Shown: positions 9,084 through 17,416 of the stretch, piece after piece
How the letters are laid out: the number at the start of each line of letters is the position of its first letter
Position numbering within the stretch: the first letter of the stretch is position 1
NCBI GenBank assembly: GCA_012103315.1
Contig: WLWZ01000010.1
Span: 1 to 64,000 of the forward strand
DNA: 64,000 nucleotides
Direction of reading: 5' to 3'
Source of the DNA: Alphaproteobacteria bacterium
GTDB taxonomy: Bacteria; Pseudomonadota; Alphaproteobacteria; MPNO01; UBA2964
Translations under genes and position numbers: made by a program
Notes under the pieces: model-generated
What the model saw: the letters and a program-made list of their open reading frames with translations, nothing else
What the model was told of the DNA's origin: nothing
The model's database searches: none

Positions 9084-9157
9084 TGGGGCGTAGCCAAGCG
9101 GTAAGGCAACGGGTTTTGATCCCGTGATCCCTGGTTCGATCCCAGGCGCCCCAGCCA
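9084..9157 (+). tRNA. tRNA-Gln (UUG)
   Basis: A complete cloverleaf. The acceptor stem TGGGGCG (9084-9090) pairs with CGCCCCA (9147-9153). The anticodon stem ACGGG/CCCGT encloses the loop TTTTGAT, giving anticodon TTG, and the T-arm has GGTTCGATCC. The discriminator is G9154, and the 3' CCA (9155-9157) is encoded. It sits alone between the short WSLRGV gene and a convergent gene for a large secreted protein. Confidence 0.95.
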
Positions 9158-9191
9158 ATTTCTATAATTTCCTATATTTGCCAAAAATGAA

Positions 9192-9212
9192 GAAGGATCA
9201 TTTCGATCCTTT
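9192..9212. terminator. Hairpin shared by tRNA-Gln and the convergent secreted-protein gene
   Basis: AAGGATC (9193-9199) and GATCCTT (9205-9211) form a 7-bp stem with a 5-base loop. On the minus strand the hairpin includes the stop codon of the 660-aa gene and is followed by CTTCATTTTT. On plus it lies 35 bases after the tRNA and is followed by interrupted T runs. It plausibly ends both transcripts; the stem is short, so efficiency is uncertain. Confidence 0.45.
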
Positions 9213-11180
9213 CGCAGTTTTGCTTTTTGGATGCCCGGGTGGGTAAAGATAACGTCGGCCGTAGGGCAAAGCTAATTGTGGAACATAGCTGCTATAGCAG
9301 GAGTGCGACACGCCAGCCGGAGCCCTACCATCACAAGTGGCTAGGCAGGACGCACGGTTACGGTCATTTTGCGGAGCGGTACAGTGCCCATCGGACTTTT
9401 TGGCATTCGGGGTCCATTTAGAGAGCGCCATCTGGGGCCAGCTACCAGTGGCGTACGCGTCATCCGCTAGGCCTTCTATCTCACTTTGCAGCTGTTTATT
9501 ACGGGCTTTCAAATACTCGATGGTGTTGCGTTCATACATATGCGGTCTACCACCTTGGGTTCCGGCATAGCGTAGCGGTGGTTTGGGCACAAATTTATTG
9601 CCATTGTGCCGGATAATCGTGCCGGTATTTTGATTGATATAGATGTGGAGGACTCGCTTTTTAGCCTCCTCTTCAATCTGGTTCATACGGTTTTCGTTGC
9701 CTTTAATTTCGGCTTCTTTACCTTCGAGGATGCCGTCACTGCTTTTTTCAGCCACACCAAAGACCGCAATAATATGTTTCTTGGCAAGACTTGCCAGAGC
9801 CAGCTCGTGCTTGCCCTGTTGCCAATTGGCCTGACAGCGTTGCTTGCAGCTCCTGATAGACGGAGCCTTCTTGCAGATTTTATAAAATGCTGTGAGCTCT
9901 TTCGTGCAGTTGGCCCTGAAATCTTTCAGCAAAACGTTACAAACTTTCCTGGCATCTAGTCCGCACGGGTTTGCCTGATATTTTGCGAGCGGGCTGTTTT
10001 TGGGCAGGACCGGCAATTTGGGCATTTTGGGAAGGTCAATCACGATATCCGCCATTGGAACTGGCATAGGGGCTTCCATAAACGAGCCGTTGGGGTTTTT
10101 GGCCGGTTTTGGCGCGACGGGTGATTGCGAAATGCCGGACTTACCGGGTTTACCAATGTCTTTGGCCGATCCCTTGCCCGCTGGGGTTCTTGTATCCGGC
10201 AGACTGGCATCGCCAATCAAATCATCTAGCTTCTTGCTCAGCTTTTTATAAATCTGGTCTTGTTCGTTGAATTCACCCTCCATTTCGTCCATGGCTCTTT
10301 CCGCAGCCTTTGCCTCAGCAAGGGCCGCATCTGCATCAGCCAGGGAGAGGCCTTTAACTGGCTTCTTGCACTCCTTAAATGGTGGATAATCCGCGGTTTT
10401 GAGGGCGGCATTCATTCGTTTCAGCATATCGCCATAGGCGGTACTAAAGACCTGTCCTAAAAGGTTGGCGCGGTTATAGAGGGAGTTCTTGCGATAGTCC
10501 CTTCTCGCGGCATCGGCTGTCTTCCCTTCGCTAAGGGAGTCATGAACTTCAGCCCAAAAGAAGGTCCAGCGGCGTCTGAGCTTGTCATAATTGCCTGCTT
10601 CGTATTCGGCACCGGCCTGGGCCAAGGCGTCAAGATTGTCCAATTGGCGTTGAAAGTAGAGTGAGGCCTCGACATAGGCATCGATCAAACGCTTGATTGC
10701 GGCGTCATAGCGTGCCCGGTCGCAAGACTTGGCGGCTGCTTCCGCTTCATCTAAACGCTTGTTCAAGTTCGCTAGATAGTGATCTGCAATTTTGAACATA
10801 CGCCTTACCGTTGGATATAAGCCCTTTTTAGCGGTGATCTTTTCAATAAATTGCCTGTCCCGTTCGGACGCATTGGGCTTTGGGTAATAATTCGAATGGT
10901 CCTTTTGCTCATCGAGGACGTCTGCTGCGATATCTTTGAGGAGGGGGAAACGGTTCGGAGAGGCCGCCTGACGCCCGGCGGCAGAATTTTTGTATTTGCG
11001 CTCCTCTTCTTTGAGTTTTAGCCATTCTCGTGCCCAATCATTAGACAAACTCTTTTTGGCAAATTCTTTGGCACTTGGAACGCTGGGCCGCTTTTGAGCA
11101 TAGCTTGGCGCTACAACGCTGATTAATGACAAGATTATGGCTAGACAAACGGCGCGCATAAATATCATGACGTTATACAA
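9198..11180 (-). CDS. Large secreted hypothetical protein (660 aa)
   Basis: No family recognised. The protein starts with a signal peptide (core VCLAIILSLISVVA, cleavage near SYAQ). ATG codons 5 and 8 (MIFMRAV) are alternative starts giving a shorter n-region. The mature part is rich in Lys, Ala and charged residues. It has long predicted helices (about residues 90-340, for example DADAALAEAKAAERAMDEME), a Pro/Lys-rich linker (about 350-410), then a Cys-containing region (CGLDARKVCNVLL, CKKAPSIRSCKQRCQ) and a C-terminal segment with CTAPQNDRNRASCLATCDG and Tyr-rich ends. The regularly spaced cysteines suggest disulfides, so a periplasmic or exported location fits. No neighbouring gene hints at its role. 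It is single and ends in a shared hairpin. Confidence 0.82.
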   Translation of the reverse strand: MYNVMIFMRAVCLAIILSLISVVAPSYAQKRPSVPSAKEFAKKSLSNDWAREWLKLKEEERKYKNSAAGRQAASPNRFPLLKDIAADVLDEQKDHSNYYPKPNASERDRQFIEKITAKKGLYPTVRRMFKIADHYLANLNKRLDEAEAAAKSCDRARYDAAIKRLIDAYVEASLYFQRQLDNLDALAQAGAEYEAGNYDKLRRRWTFFWAEVHDSLSEGKTADAARRDYRKNSLYNRANLLGQVFSTAYGDMLKRMNAALKTADYPPFKECKKPVKGLSLADADAALAEAKAAERAMDEMEGEFNEQDQIYKKLSKKLDDLIGDASLPDTRTPAGKGSAKDIGKPGKSGISQSPVAPKPAKNPNGSFMEAPMPVPMADIVIDLPKMPKLPVLPKNSPLAKYQANPCGLDARKVCNVLLKDFRANCTKELTAFYKICKKAPSIRSCKQRCQANWQQGKHELALASLAKKHIIAVFGVAEKSSDGILEGKEAEIKGNENRMNQIEEEAKKRVLHIYINQNTGTIIRHNGNKFVPKPPLRYAGTQGGRPHMYERNTIEYLKARNKQLQSEIEGLADDAYATGSWPQMALSKWTPNAKKSDGHCTAPQNDRNRASCLATCDGRAPAGVSHSCYSSYVPQLALPYGRRYLYPPGHPKSKTAKGSK

Positions 11181-11312
11181 TAACGTTCGAGGTTCAATTT
11201 TGGTATCATCTAGCGGCTATCATTCCAATGAAATGTATGTGAAACAACCGATTGTCGCGAACACAGTGTTTTATATGGACGGCCTAGCCGCATTTTATGA
11301 AGAAGATTGACG

Positions 11313-11555
11313 ATGGGCTCAGACGATCAACAAGATGCAATGCTCGACGCCCAAGGGCTTAAATGTCCTTTGCCGGTGCTCCGCGCGCGAAAAGCAATCA
11401 AGTCGGTGGAAATTGGCGGTGAGCTAACTGTCTTGGCAACCGACCCAGCCGCGCCAAAAGACTTTAAAGCCTTTTCTGAACAGGCAGGGCACGAATTGGT
11501 CTCCAGCGCTAAGACCGACGACGTCTTTACGTTTGTGCTGCGGCGCGGCCGCTAG
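11313..11555 (+). CDS. TusA-family sulfur carrier protein
   Basis: A small protein of the TusA/SirA fold, which carries persulfide sulfur for tRNA thiolation, molybdenum cofactor synthesis or sulfur oxidation. It begins LDAQGLKCPLPVLRARKAI, with the family signature C-P-x-P holding the active cysteine (C18). The full 80-residue alpha/beta fold follows. A TTG two codons upstream (11307) is also in frame, but ATG 11313 is better placed behind AGAAGA. The 3' end overlaps the convergent ABC permease gene by 29 bases. There is no clear operon partner, so the sulfur pathway served is unknown. Confidence 0.9.
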   Translation: MGSDDQQDAMLDAQGLKCPLPVLRARKAIKSVEIGGELTVLATDPAAPKDFKAFSEQAGHELVSSAKTDDVFTFVLRRGR

Positions 11556-13029
11556 GCGCTAATCGTCGTTCTACCCACTCAAATCCATATTGGACGGCGA
11601 GAGCCATAAGGGCTGCTGGTATCGCGCCTTCGAGAATGAGCTCTGTGTTATCCAGTCGAATACCAGTCAGAATTGGCTGGCCATAGCCACCCGCGCCAAT
11701 GAGCGCTCCCAACGTTGCCGTTCCGATATTGATGACAGCAGACGTCTTAATCCCCGCCATAATCGACGGAATGGCGAGAGGCAGCTCAATAAGCCGCAAT
11801 CGGGCTCGTGGGGGTAATCCCAAGGCGATGGCTGAGTTTTGGAGGGATGGGTCAATGCCGCTAATACCGGTGTGGGTATTTCGAATGATCGGCAGCAGGC
11901 TATAGAGGAATAAGGCAGCTATAGCGGGTTCGCTGCCTATTCCGAGGAGCGGTATCATGAACACCAGGAGCGCTAACCCCGGGATTGTCTGTAAAATACC
12001 AGCTACCGACAGTATTATTTGACCAGTCCGACGGTGTCGTACCGCGAGTATGCCTAAGGGTATGGCTACCAAAATTGCTGAAAACAGCGATATTCCAACG
12101 AGAAACAGATGTTCCAGGGTTCGGGTATAAAGGCGCGTCCCGGCGCTGCTATCGCCGTCCGCCTGAGTGACTCCATACTGAATATTGAGGAAATCTGCGG
12201 CAACAGCCCCTTCCGTTTGACGTTTGACTTTAACAGATGCGTTTAATGCCGCCATTTTCCCCGCATTGATTTTGCCGGTAAGCCGATTAAACGCGGAAAC
12301 AGCTGCTGGTGCTGTTTGCGCGAGGGCAGACCGATAAAGTATGACGGCGTCATACCGCGGAAAATGGCCTAGATCATCGTCCAAAAGGGTTAAATCGTAA
12401 TACGGTATCTCTGCATCTGTCGTATAGACGTCGATCACGTCAATATCGCCCGATTGTAGCCCACGATAGGCAAGGTCGTGATCTAGCCCACGCGCGTTGT
12501 TTTGCGGTAGAGAATAGCGGCGTTTTAACGCCGGCCATCCGTCGCCGCGATCCATAAACTCATTGCTGAAGCCCAATCGGAGATCAGTGTGTCGTTGCAG
12601 ATCCGAAATGGTTTTTAAGGAATATTTCGTTGCAGTTTGCGCGGTGACGGCAAGGGCATAGGTATTGTTGAAGCCGAGCGGCGCGCTCATGGAAATCCCC
12701 TTAGATGCAAGTGCCGCTATCATTGATTGCCGGGAGGGGATCTTCTGTCCGGAGAGTATTTCCCGGGCAATTGTGCCGGTATATTCGGGATAGGCATCGA
12801 TCTCGCCGCGCAGCAGGGCGTTCCACAGAATTCTTGTGCCGCCCAGCTGTTTTCGATGATTTGCGGTCGCGCCTGCATTCCTGGCCAAACCAGTCAGGAT
12901 ATCGCCAAGGATGACCGATTCCGTGAAACTCTTAGACCCAACGGTGACGGATGGTGCCTGTGCACCGGCAATCGTAGACCCCGATATTGCGGTGAGAACC
13001 AAGATGACGGTCAGGAAATGACGTCTCAT
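11527..13029 (-). CDS. Glycine-betaine-type ABC transporter, binding protein fused to permease
   Basis: A 500-aa fusion. After a signal sequence (LTVILVLTAISGSTIAGAQA), residues 27-270 form an OpuAC-type binding domain for quaternary amines (VTVGSKSFTESVILGDI, DAYPEYTGTIAREIL). Residues 290-495 form a BPD-type permease with about five or six membrane helices and an EAA-like loop (SAIALGLPPRARLRLIELPLA). Known fused systems of this class that I recall (OpuABC, EgtU-like) have the permease first and the binding domain last; here the order is reversed. With the ATPase gene it makes a full importer, probably for betaine, choline, carnitine or a related osmolyte. Its start overlaps the ATPase stop by 4 bases. 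Confidence 0.9.
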   Translation of the reverse strand: MRRHFLTVILVLTAISGSTIAGAQAPSVTVGSKSFTESVILGDILTGLARNAGATANHRKQLGGTRILWNALLRGEIDAYPEYTGTIAREILSGQKIPSRQSMIAALASKGISMSAPLGFNNTYALAVTAQTATKYSLKTISDLQRHTDLRLGFSNEFMDRGDGWPALKRRYSLPQNNARGLDHDLAYRGLQSGDIDVIDVYTTDAEIPYYDLTLLDDDLGHFPRYDAVILYRSALAQTAPAAVSAFNRLTGKINAGKMAALNASVKVKRQTEGAVAADFLNIQYGVTQADGDSSAGTRLYTRTLEHLFLVGISLFSAILVAIPLGILAVRHRRTGQIILSVAGILQTIPGLALLVFMIPLLGIGSEPAIAALFLYSLLPIIRNTHTGISGIDPSLQNSAIALGLPPRARLRLIELPLAIPSIMAGIKTSAVINIGTATLGALIGAGGYGQPILTGIRLDNTELILEGAIPAALMALAVQYGFEWVERRLAPSGRAAAQT

Positions 13030-13772
13030 TTGCCATGCTCCTGTCCCGGGATCGTGCGCTGCGCCCTTACAAACCGTTCAACGAATTCATCTGCAGGCCT
13101 GTTTGTGAGGTCGTCGATAGTGCCTGATTGCACAATGCAGCCCTCCCGGAGGAGAATGATGGTATCGCCAAAGTAACTCGCTTCGCCAATATCGTGGGTA
13201 ACCATGATTACGGTTTTCCCCAATGTTTGGAATATGTCCCGGAGTTCGGTCTGCAGCTCAAAGCGGATCAAGGGATCAAGTGCGCCCAAGGGTTCATCCA
13301 GCAATAAAACATCTGGATCGAGCATCAGGGCACGCATAAGGGCAACACGTTGGCATTGCCCACCTGATAGCTGTGCCGGGGAGCGACCTAGGGCGTCCGT
13401 GGGAAAATGGGTCAGGTCGCACAAATACTCGACCCGTTGGTCAGTGATTTGAGGGTCATGTCCTAAATGGTCGGCCATCAACGTCACATTGTGACGAGCG
13501 GACAAATGCGGGAATAACCCGCCATCCTGAATGACATAGCCCATGCGTTGGCGTAACTGCTCCAACTTGCCAGGTGCCAGCGCCGTGCCCTTAAACTGAA
13601 TTTCTCCGCGATCTGGTTGTACCAGCTCGATCATCATGCCGAGGATTGTCGATTTTCCGCATCCGCTAGGGCCGATCAGCGCGGTTGTTTTACCAGGTGT
13701 TATCGTGAGATCGAGATCCGTAATGGCATTTACGGCACCATAGGCTTTTGAAATTTCCCGAAGTTCAAACAT
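13026..13772 (-). CDS. ABC transporter ATP-binding protein, OpuCA/ProV type
   Basis: Energises the adjacent fused binding-protein/permease. Walker A is GPSGCGKST (about 33-41), the signature is LSGGQCQRVAL (usual LSGGQQQRV, here with Cys), Walker B is VLLLDEPLGALD, and the switch histidine is in MVTHD. At 248 aa it ends soon after the nucleotide-binding fold and lacks the C-terminal CBS pair seen in ProV/OpuAA, so cytoplasmic ionic-strength gating through CBS domains is not expected. It is the first gene of a two-gene minus-strand operon, overlapping the next start by 4 bases. Confidence 0.92.
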   Translation of the reverse strand: MFELREISKAYGAVNAITDLDLTITPGKTTALIGPSGCGKSTILGMMIELVQPDRGEIQFKGTALAPGKLEQLRQRMGYVIQDGGLFPHLSARHNVTLMADHLGHDPQITDQRVEYLCDLTHFPTDALGRSPAQLSGGQCQRVALMRALMLDPDVLLLDEPLGALDPLIRFELQTELRDIFQTLGKTVIMVTHDIGEASYFGDTIILLREGCIVQSGTIDDLTNRPADEFVERFVRAQRTIPGQEHGK

Positions 13773-13912
13773 AGCCCCATCTCACAGGAAGGATCATGTT
13801 ACGACAAGGTCGATTGTCCGTCACGGTGAGGCTTTCAAAAAAGACGGAAAGTATCTTATGAAGGCGTTCTCCTTCCGCTACTCTTAAAGTAGTGACAACA
13901 AGGGGGGTGACG

Positions 13913-14188
13913 ATGCTTCTTACGACAGTTTCGATTATTATGGCACTTGGTGCGGTGGCGATCCCGTGTCTGGGTTTATGGCAACGGATAAAGGCAAAAC
14001 AGGGTATTGGGTGGCAGTTTATTCGGTTTTCCGTCATTGGAACGGCGTTACCAATATGTTGCATTCTCGCATTGAACGATGTGTTGTCCGGCGAAGCCGC
14101 AACCTTGTTAGGGACCGCGATGGGCTATGCGTTCGGGCATCAGGGTGAAAGCAGACCTCCACGTAAGAAAACCGCTGAGAGCGGTTAA
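13913..14188 (+). CDS. Small membrane protein, unknown (about 91 aa)
   Basis: A short protein with two hydrophobic segments (LLTTVSIIMALGAVAIPCLGLW, and FSVIGTALPICCILALNDVL) and a basic C-terminal tail. The frame opens at 13892, but ATG 13913 follows a strong AAGGGGGGTG ribosome binding site at good spacing, so it is preferred. It lies between the divergent ABC-transporter operon and an MFS gene. The conserved-looking Pro-Cys pairs in the helices are its only notable residues. No family recognised. Confidence 0.62.
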   Translation: MLLTTVSIIMALGAVAIPCLGLWQRIKAKQGIGWQFIRFSVIGTALPICCILALNDVLSGEAATLLGTAMGYAFGHQGESRPPRKKTAESG

Positions 14189-14340
14189 AAATTTCGGGAG
14201 AAGCGACCACGCTTGCCAAAAGCCGGGAACTTGGAATTCGACGCGAGTTGCCACGGGATATTGACCAATTCACTTGCCGGACGTGGTTTCGCCACCTATG
14301 AAAGGGCCCGAAATACTCTTCACTATCCGGCTTACCTGAA

Positions 14341-15576
14341 ATGAATGCCTCCGTTACGCCATCTGCTGAAACGGGTCCGCAATCGAACGGGCAGCAAATG
14401 GCCGTCGTTGGATTGATCAGCGCCGGGCATTTTATCAGTCATTTCTATGTTATCTGCCTGGCGCCGCTCTATATTGCGATGTCCACAGATCTCGGCGTTG
14501 GTTTTGCCGAGCTTGGTCTAATTTCGTCTGGATTCTTCCTGGCAAGTGCGACGCTGCAGATGCCGGCCGGTCTGCTGGTCGACAGAATAGGGGCCAAACG
14601 CGTGCTATTTGTTGGCATGTTTGTACTGTCGGTCTCCATAACGCTCGCCGGGCTGACAGAGTCCTATTGGGCCTTACTGGTCCTGTTTATGGTGGCAGGC
14701 GCCGGGAACTGTGTTTTTCACCCTTGCGATTATGTCATTTTGTCGTCTTCGATCTCCGAGGATAGGTTGGGCCGCGCCTTCAGCATTCACAGCTTTAGCG
14801 GCTCGGCTGGTTTTTTTGTCGCGCCGATTGTCCTGCCTTTTCTGGAGGGTGCGACCGATTGGCGGACAGCGCTGTTTATTTCGGGAATTGGCGGGCTCGT
14901 GATCGCGGGTACTATTCTGCTGCTGCAAGGCGTCATGCGGGACTCTGTTTCTAGAAAGAAGAAAGAGCCCGGCCAGCTCCGCAGGACAAAAAATGCCCTG
15001 TTCTCTCGCCGTATCCTGTCTCATTTCGTCTATTTTATTACATCCTCCGCGGCAACCAGTGCGCTGAGCGGCCTGACGATTGTTGTATTGGTGGCGCATT
15101 ACGGCGTTTCCAAGGAACTCGCCGGGATCATCCTGACCAGCTATCTGATTGCTGCCTCGGTTGGCGTCATTGGCGGCGGCATCATTGCTGACAAGACCAA
15201 ACGCCATGACATGGTCCTGATCGTGACAATGCTCATTGCTACAGTCGCGACCGCTATTGCCGCGCTTGGCACCATACCCTTCTGGATGTGCGCGTTGATG
15301 TTACTCGTCGCCGGTGTAACCAAGGGCGTTGTCGCGCCATCGCGTGATTTGATGGTGCGCAATGATGCGCCGCCCGCTTTGCTGGGCGGTGTCGTCGCTT
15401 TTGTGACAGTTGGGTTTACGATTGGAAATGGTGCGGCACCTGCAATAGCCGGCTGGCTCGTCGATATAGGGTCACCGCTAAACGTCTTTTGGTTTGCCGC
15501 TGCCATGGCGCTGGCGTCAATTGCCTGTGTTCTGGTGGCTCGTCGGGATGCACCGGGGCCAGTTGATCAGAAATAG
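14341..15576 (+). CDS. MFS transporter (paralogue 1 of 3)
   Basis: A 411-aa inner-membrane carrier with about 12 helices. It shows the MFS A-like loop (GLLVDRIGAKRVLFVG) and a distinctive block VFHPCDYVILSSSI..GRAFSIHSFSG in the first half, shared with the two MFS genes at 20-22.7 kb. The N-terminus reads SAGHFISHFYVICLAPLYIAM. The substrate cannot be read from sequence; related carriers are often near small-acid catabolism genes. It is followed 73 bases later by pyrB on the same strand. Confidence 0.92.
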   Translation: MNASVTPSAETGPQSNGQQMAVVGLISAGHFISHFYVICLAPLYIAMSTDLGVGFAELGLISSGFFLASATLQMPAGLLVDRIGAKRVLFVGMFVLSVSITLAGLTESYWALLVLFMVAGAGNCVFHPCDYVILSSSISEDRLGRAFSIHSFSGSAGFFVAPIVLPFLEGATDWRTALFISGIGGLVIAGTILLLQGVMRDSVSRKKKEPGQLRRTKNALFSRRILSHFVYFITSSAATSALSGLTIVVLVAHYGVSKELAGIILTSYLIAASVGVIGGGIIADKTKRHDMVLIVTMLIATVATAIAALGTIPFWMCALMLLVAGVTKGVVAPSRDLMVRNDAPPALLGGVVAFVTVGFTIGNGAAPAIAGWLVDIGSPLNVFWFAAAMALASIACVLVARRDAPGPVDQK

Positions 15577-15649
15577 CATCTTGAGTTTGTCGATTCTATG
15601 AAGTCTGCAGTATCTAAAGACCACCGCTTGGTGTTGAGAATGGGCTCTG

Positions 15650-16561
15650 ATGGATTCCTACTACATGAATAACGTGGATGTTCCGTGGCGCCGGGCTGTT
15701 GTTTCGGTTGATCAATTCTCCAGAGCTGACATCGATGAGATTTTCGCCCTCGCAGCGCGACTGGCAGTCGGCCGAACGATGCCGCTGACCGGAAAATCCC
15801 TGGTTAATCTGTTCTATGAACCGTCGACAAGAACCTCATCAAGCTTCTATGCCGCAATGACGCGTCTTGGTGGCAGCGTTATCCCGATCAATGAGGTTAA
15901 TTATTCGTCGGTGACCAAGGGTGAATCGCTCGAAGATACGATCCGCACACTGGAATGCTATGCTGATGCGCTCGTGCTCCGGCATTACGATGAAGACGCA
16001 ACTGAACGCGCGGTTTCTGTCGCCTCAGTGCCGATTATCAATGCGGGTAATGGCGCAGGTGAACATCCAACACAGGCCCTTCTCGATCTCTATACGATTG
16101 CCAAGGAACGCGGTGGCATCGATGGGCTGACGGTTACCCTGATGGGTGATCTCAAACATGGTCGAACAGTTCATAGCCTGGTGAAGCTATTGCGGATGTT
16201 TGACGTGAAATTGAACTTCGTGTCGCCCCAGGAACTCAATATGCCAGCGCCATATTTATTGAGTGGTGATAACGAGTACACCGATCTTGATCCGATCATC
16301 GAGGACACCGATATTCTCTATGTCACCCGGGTTCAAAGAGAACGACTGGCTGATACCAACGTGATCGACTTCTCGTATGCGGTGACCCAAGAGGATATGG
16401 ACCGGGCCAAGGTGAATATGGTGCTGATGCATCCTCTGCCGCGAGTTGGTGAAATTCCACCGGAGCTTGATTCTGATCCGCGCGCCGCCTATTTCCGGCA
16501 GATGAAATACGGCTTGCATGTCCGGATGGCGCTTCTTGTCTCGATGATTGGGCGGGATTGA
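15650..16561 (+). CDS. pyrB: Aspartate carbamoyltransferase, CAD-like
   Basis: Condenses carbamoyl phosphate with aspartate in pyrimidine synthesis. Carbamoyl-phosphate site residues are in YEPSTRTSSSF and the downstream KGES loop; further signature blocks are NAGNGAGEHPTQALLD, GDLKHGRTVHSL and MHPLPRVGEI. From memory, these blocks are nearer to the aspartate transcarbamylase domain of animal CAD than to the E. coli or usual alphaproteobacterial PyrB. At 303 aa it is a catalytic chain only, with no regulatory pyrI nearby, and no pyrC follows. A second ATG lies five codons in. The alpha/beta hydrolase gene starts about 16 bases after the stop. Confidence 0.93.
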   Translation: MDSYYMNNVDVPWRRAVVSVDQFSRADIDEIFALAARLAVGRTMPLTGKSLVNLFYEPSTRTSSSFYAAMTRLGGSVIPINEVNYSSVTKGESLEDTIRTLECYADALVLRHYDEDATERAVSVASVPIINAGNGAGEHPTQALLDLYTIAKERGGIDGLTVTLMGDLKHGRTVHSLVKLLRMFDVKLNFVSPQELNMPAPYLLSGDNEYTDLDPIIEDTDILYVTRVQRERLADTNVIDFSYAVTQEDMDRAKVNMVLMHPLPRVGEIPPELDSDPRAAYFRQMKYGLHVRMALLVSMIGRD

Positions 16562-16577
16562 TCCCGTCGCCACCGCG

Positions 16578-17366
16578 ATGAAACTTCATTTCAATGATTT
16601 TGGAGAAGAGTCTCAGGGAAACCCTGTGATCGTTGTTCTGCACGGGTTGTTTGGATCTGGCCGAAATTGGGCAAGTTTCGCCAAACAGTTCTTTGCCACG
16701 TACCGCGTTCTAACGGTTGATCTCCGAAATCATGGCGCGTCGCCGTGGGATAGTGAGATGACCTATCCGGCGATGGCGAATGATGTGATTGAATTAATCG
16801 GGGCAGAGGGATTGGAGAAGCCAATTCTGCTTGGCCATTCGATGGGCGGCAAGGTTGCGATGACAGCGGCATTATCTCATCCAGAGCTGCTTACTGGTTT
16901 GATCCTGGCTGATATTGCGCCGGTGACGTATAGCCATAGCCATGCTGGTTTAGTCGACCTCATGCAAGCGCTTGATGTCGCCCGCTATACGCGTCGTAGT
17001 GAAGCCGATAGCGATCTCGCGAAATCAATTGATGATCCAAACCTTCGTGGGTTTCTGCTGCACAATCTGCTGTTTGAAGAGGGGGGTCCGCGCTGGCAAA
17101 TCAATCTCGATGTGATTCCGCCAAGTATGCCAGACCTGATGCGCTTTCCTATGGAACCTGGAAGTTGCCAATTCACAGGTCCGGTGAAGTTAATCGCTGG
17201 CAGTAAATCCGACTTCGTCTTGCCCGAACATCATGAGACTGTCCGCGATTTCTTTCCGGCGACCGATATTCAGATGATCGATGGTGCGGGTCATTGGGTG
17301 CATGCTCAAAAGCCAGAAGAGTTTGGAGCGCAGGTTACGCCTTTTCTGGCAGCGCTTTCCCCATAA
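16578..17366 (+). CDS. Alpha/beta hydrolase, YbfF-like esterase
   Basis: Short-chain esterase or thioesterase of the alpha/beta fold. It shows the oxyanion block VVLHGLFGSGRNW, nucleophile elbow GHSMGG, and the catalytic histidine in GAGHWVHAQ near the C-terminus, as in YbfF. The frame opens at 16548 inside pyrB, but ATG 16578 (MKLHFNDFG) is preferred because the fold starts there and it clears the pyrB stop. Its true substrate is unknown. It ends just before a strong hairpin that terminates the convergent binding-protein gene. Confidence 0.9.
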   Translation: MKLHFNDFGEESQGNPVIVVLHGLFGSGRNWASFAKQFFATYRVLTVDLRNHGASPWDSEMTYPAMANDVIELIGAEGLEKPILLGHSMGGKVAMTAALSHPELLTGLILADIAPVTYSHSHAGLVDLMQALDVARYTRRSEADSDLAKSIDDPNLRGFLLHNLLFEEGGPRWQINLDVIPPSMPDLMRFPMEPGSCQFTGPVKLIAGSKSDFVLPEHHETVRDFFPATDIQMIDGAGHWVHAQKPEEFGAQVTPFLAALSP

Positions 17367-17393
17367 AAAAGGGCCGCCCCAAAGGGACGGCCC
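17365..17393 (-). terminator. Rho-independent terminator of the TctC-type gene
   Basis: A near-perfect 10-bp GC stem (17371-17380 with 17384-17393, one G-U type mismatch) has a three-base loop and runs, on the minus strand, into six T (17370-17365). It lies 24 bases after the stop of the solute-binding-protein gene. On plus the A run comes before the stem, so it mainly serves the minus strand. Confidence 0.88.
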
Positions 17394-17416
17394 AATCTCA
17401 AATCAATCGGTAAAGC

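Noticed and set aside
14674..15207. 177-residue minus-strand frame inside the first MFS gene
   Set aside because: Shadow of a gene with clear MFS motifs; the product has no family features.
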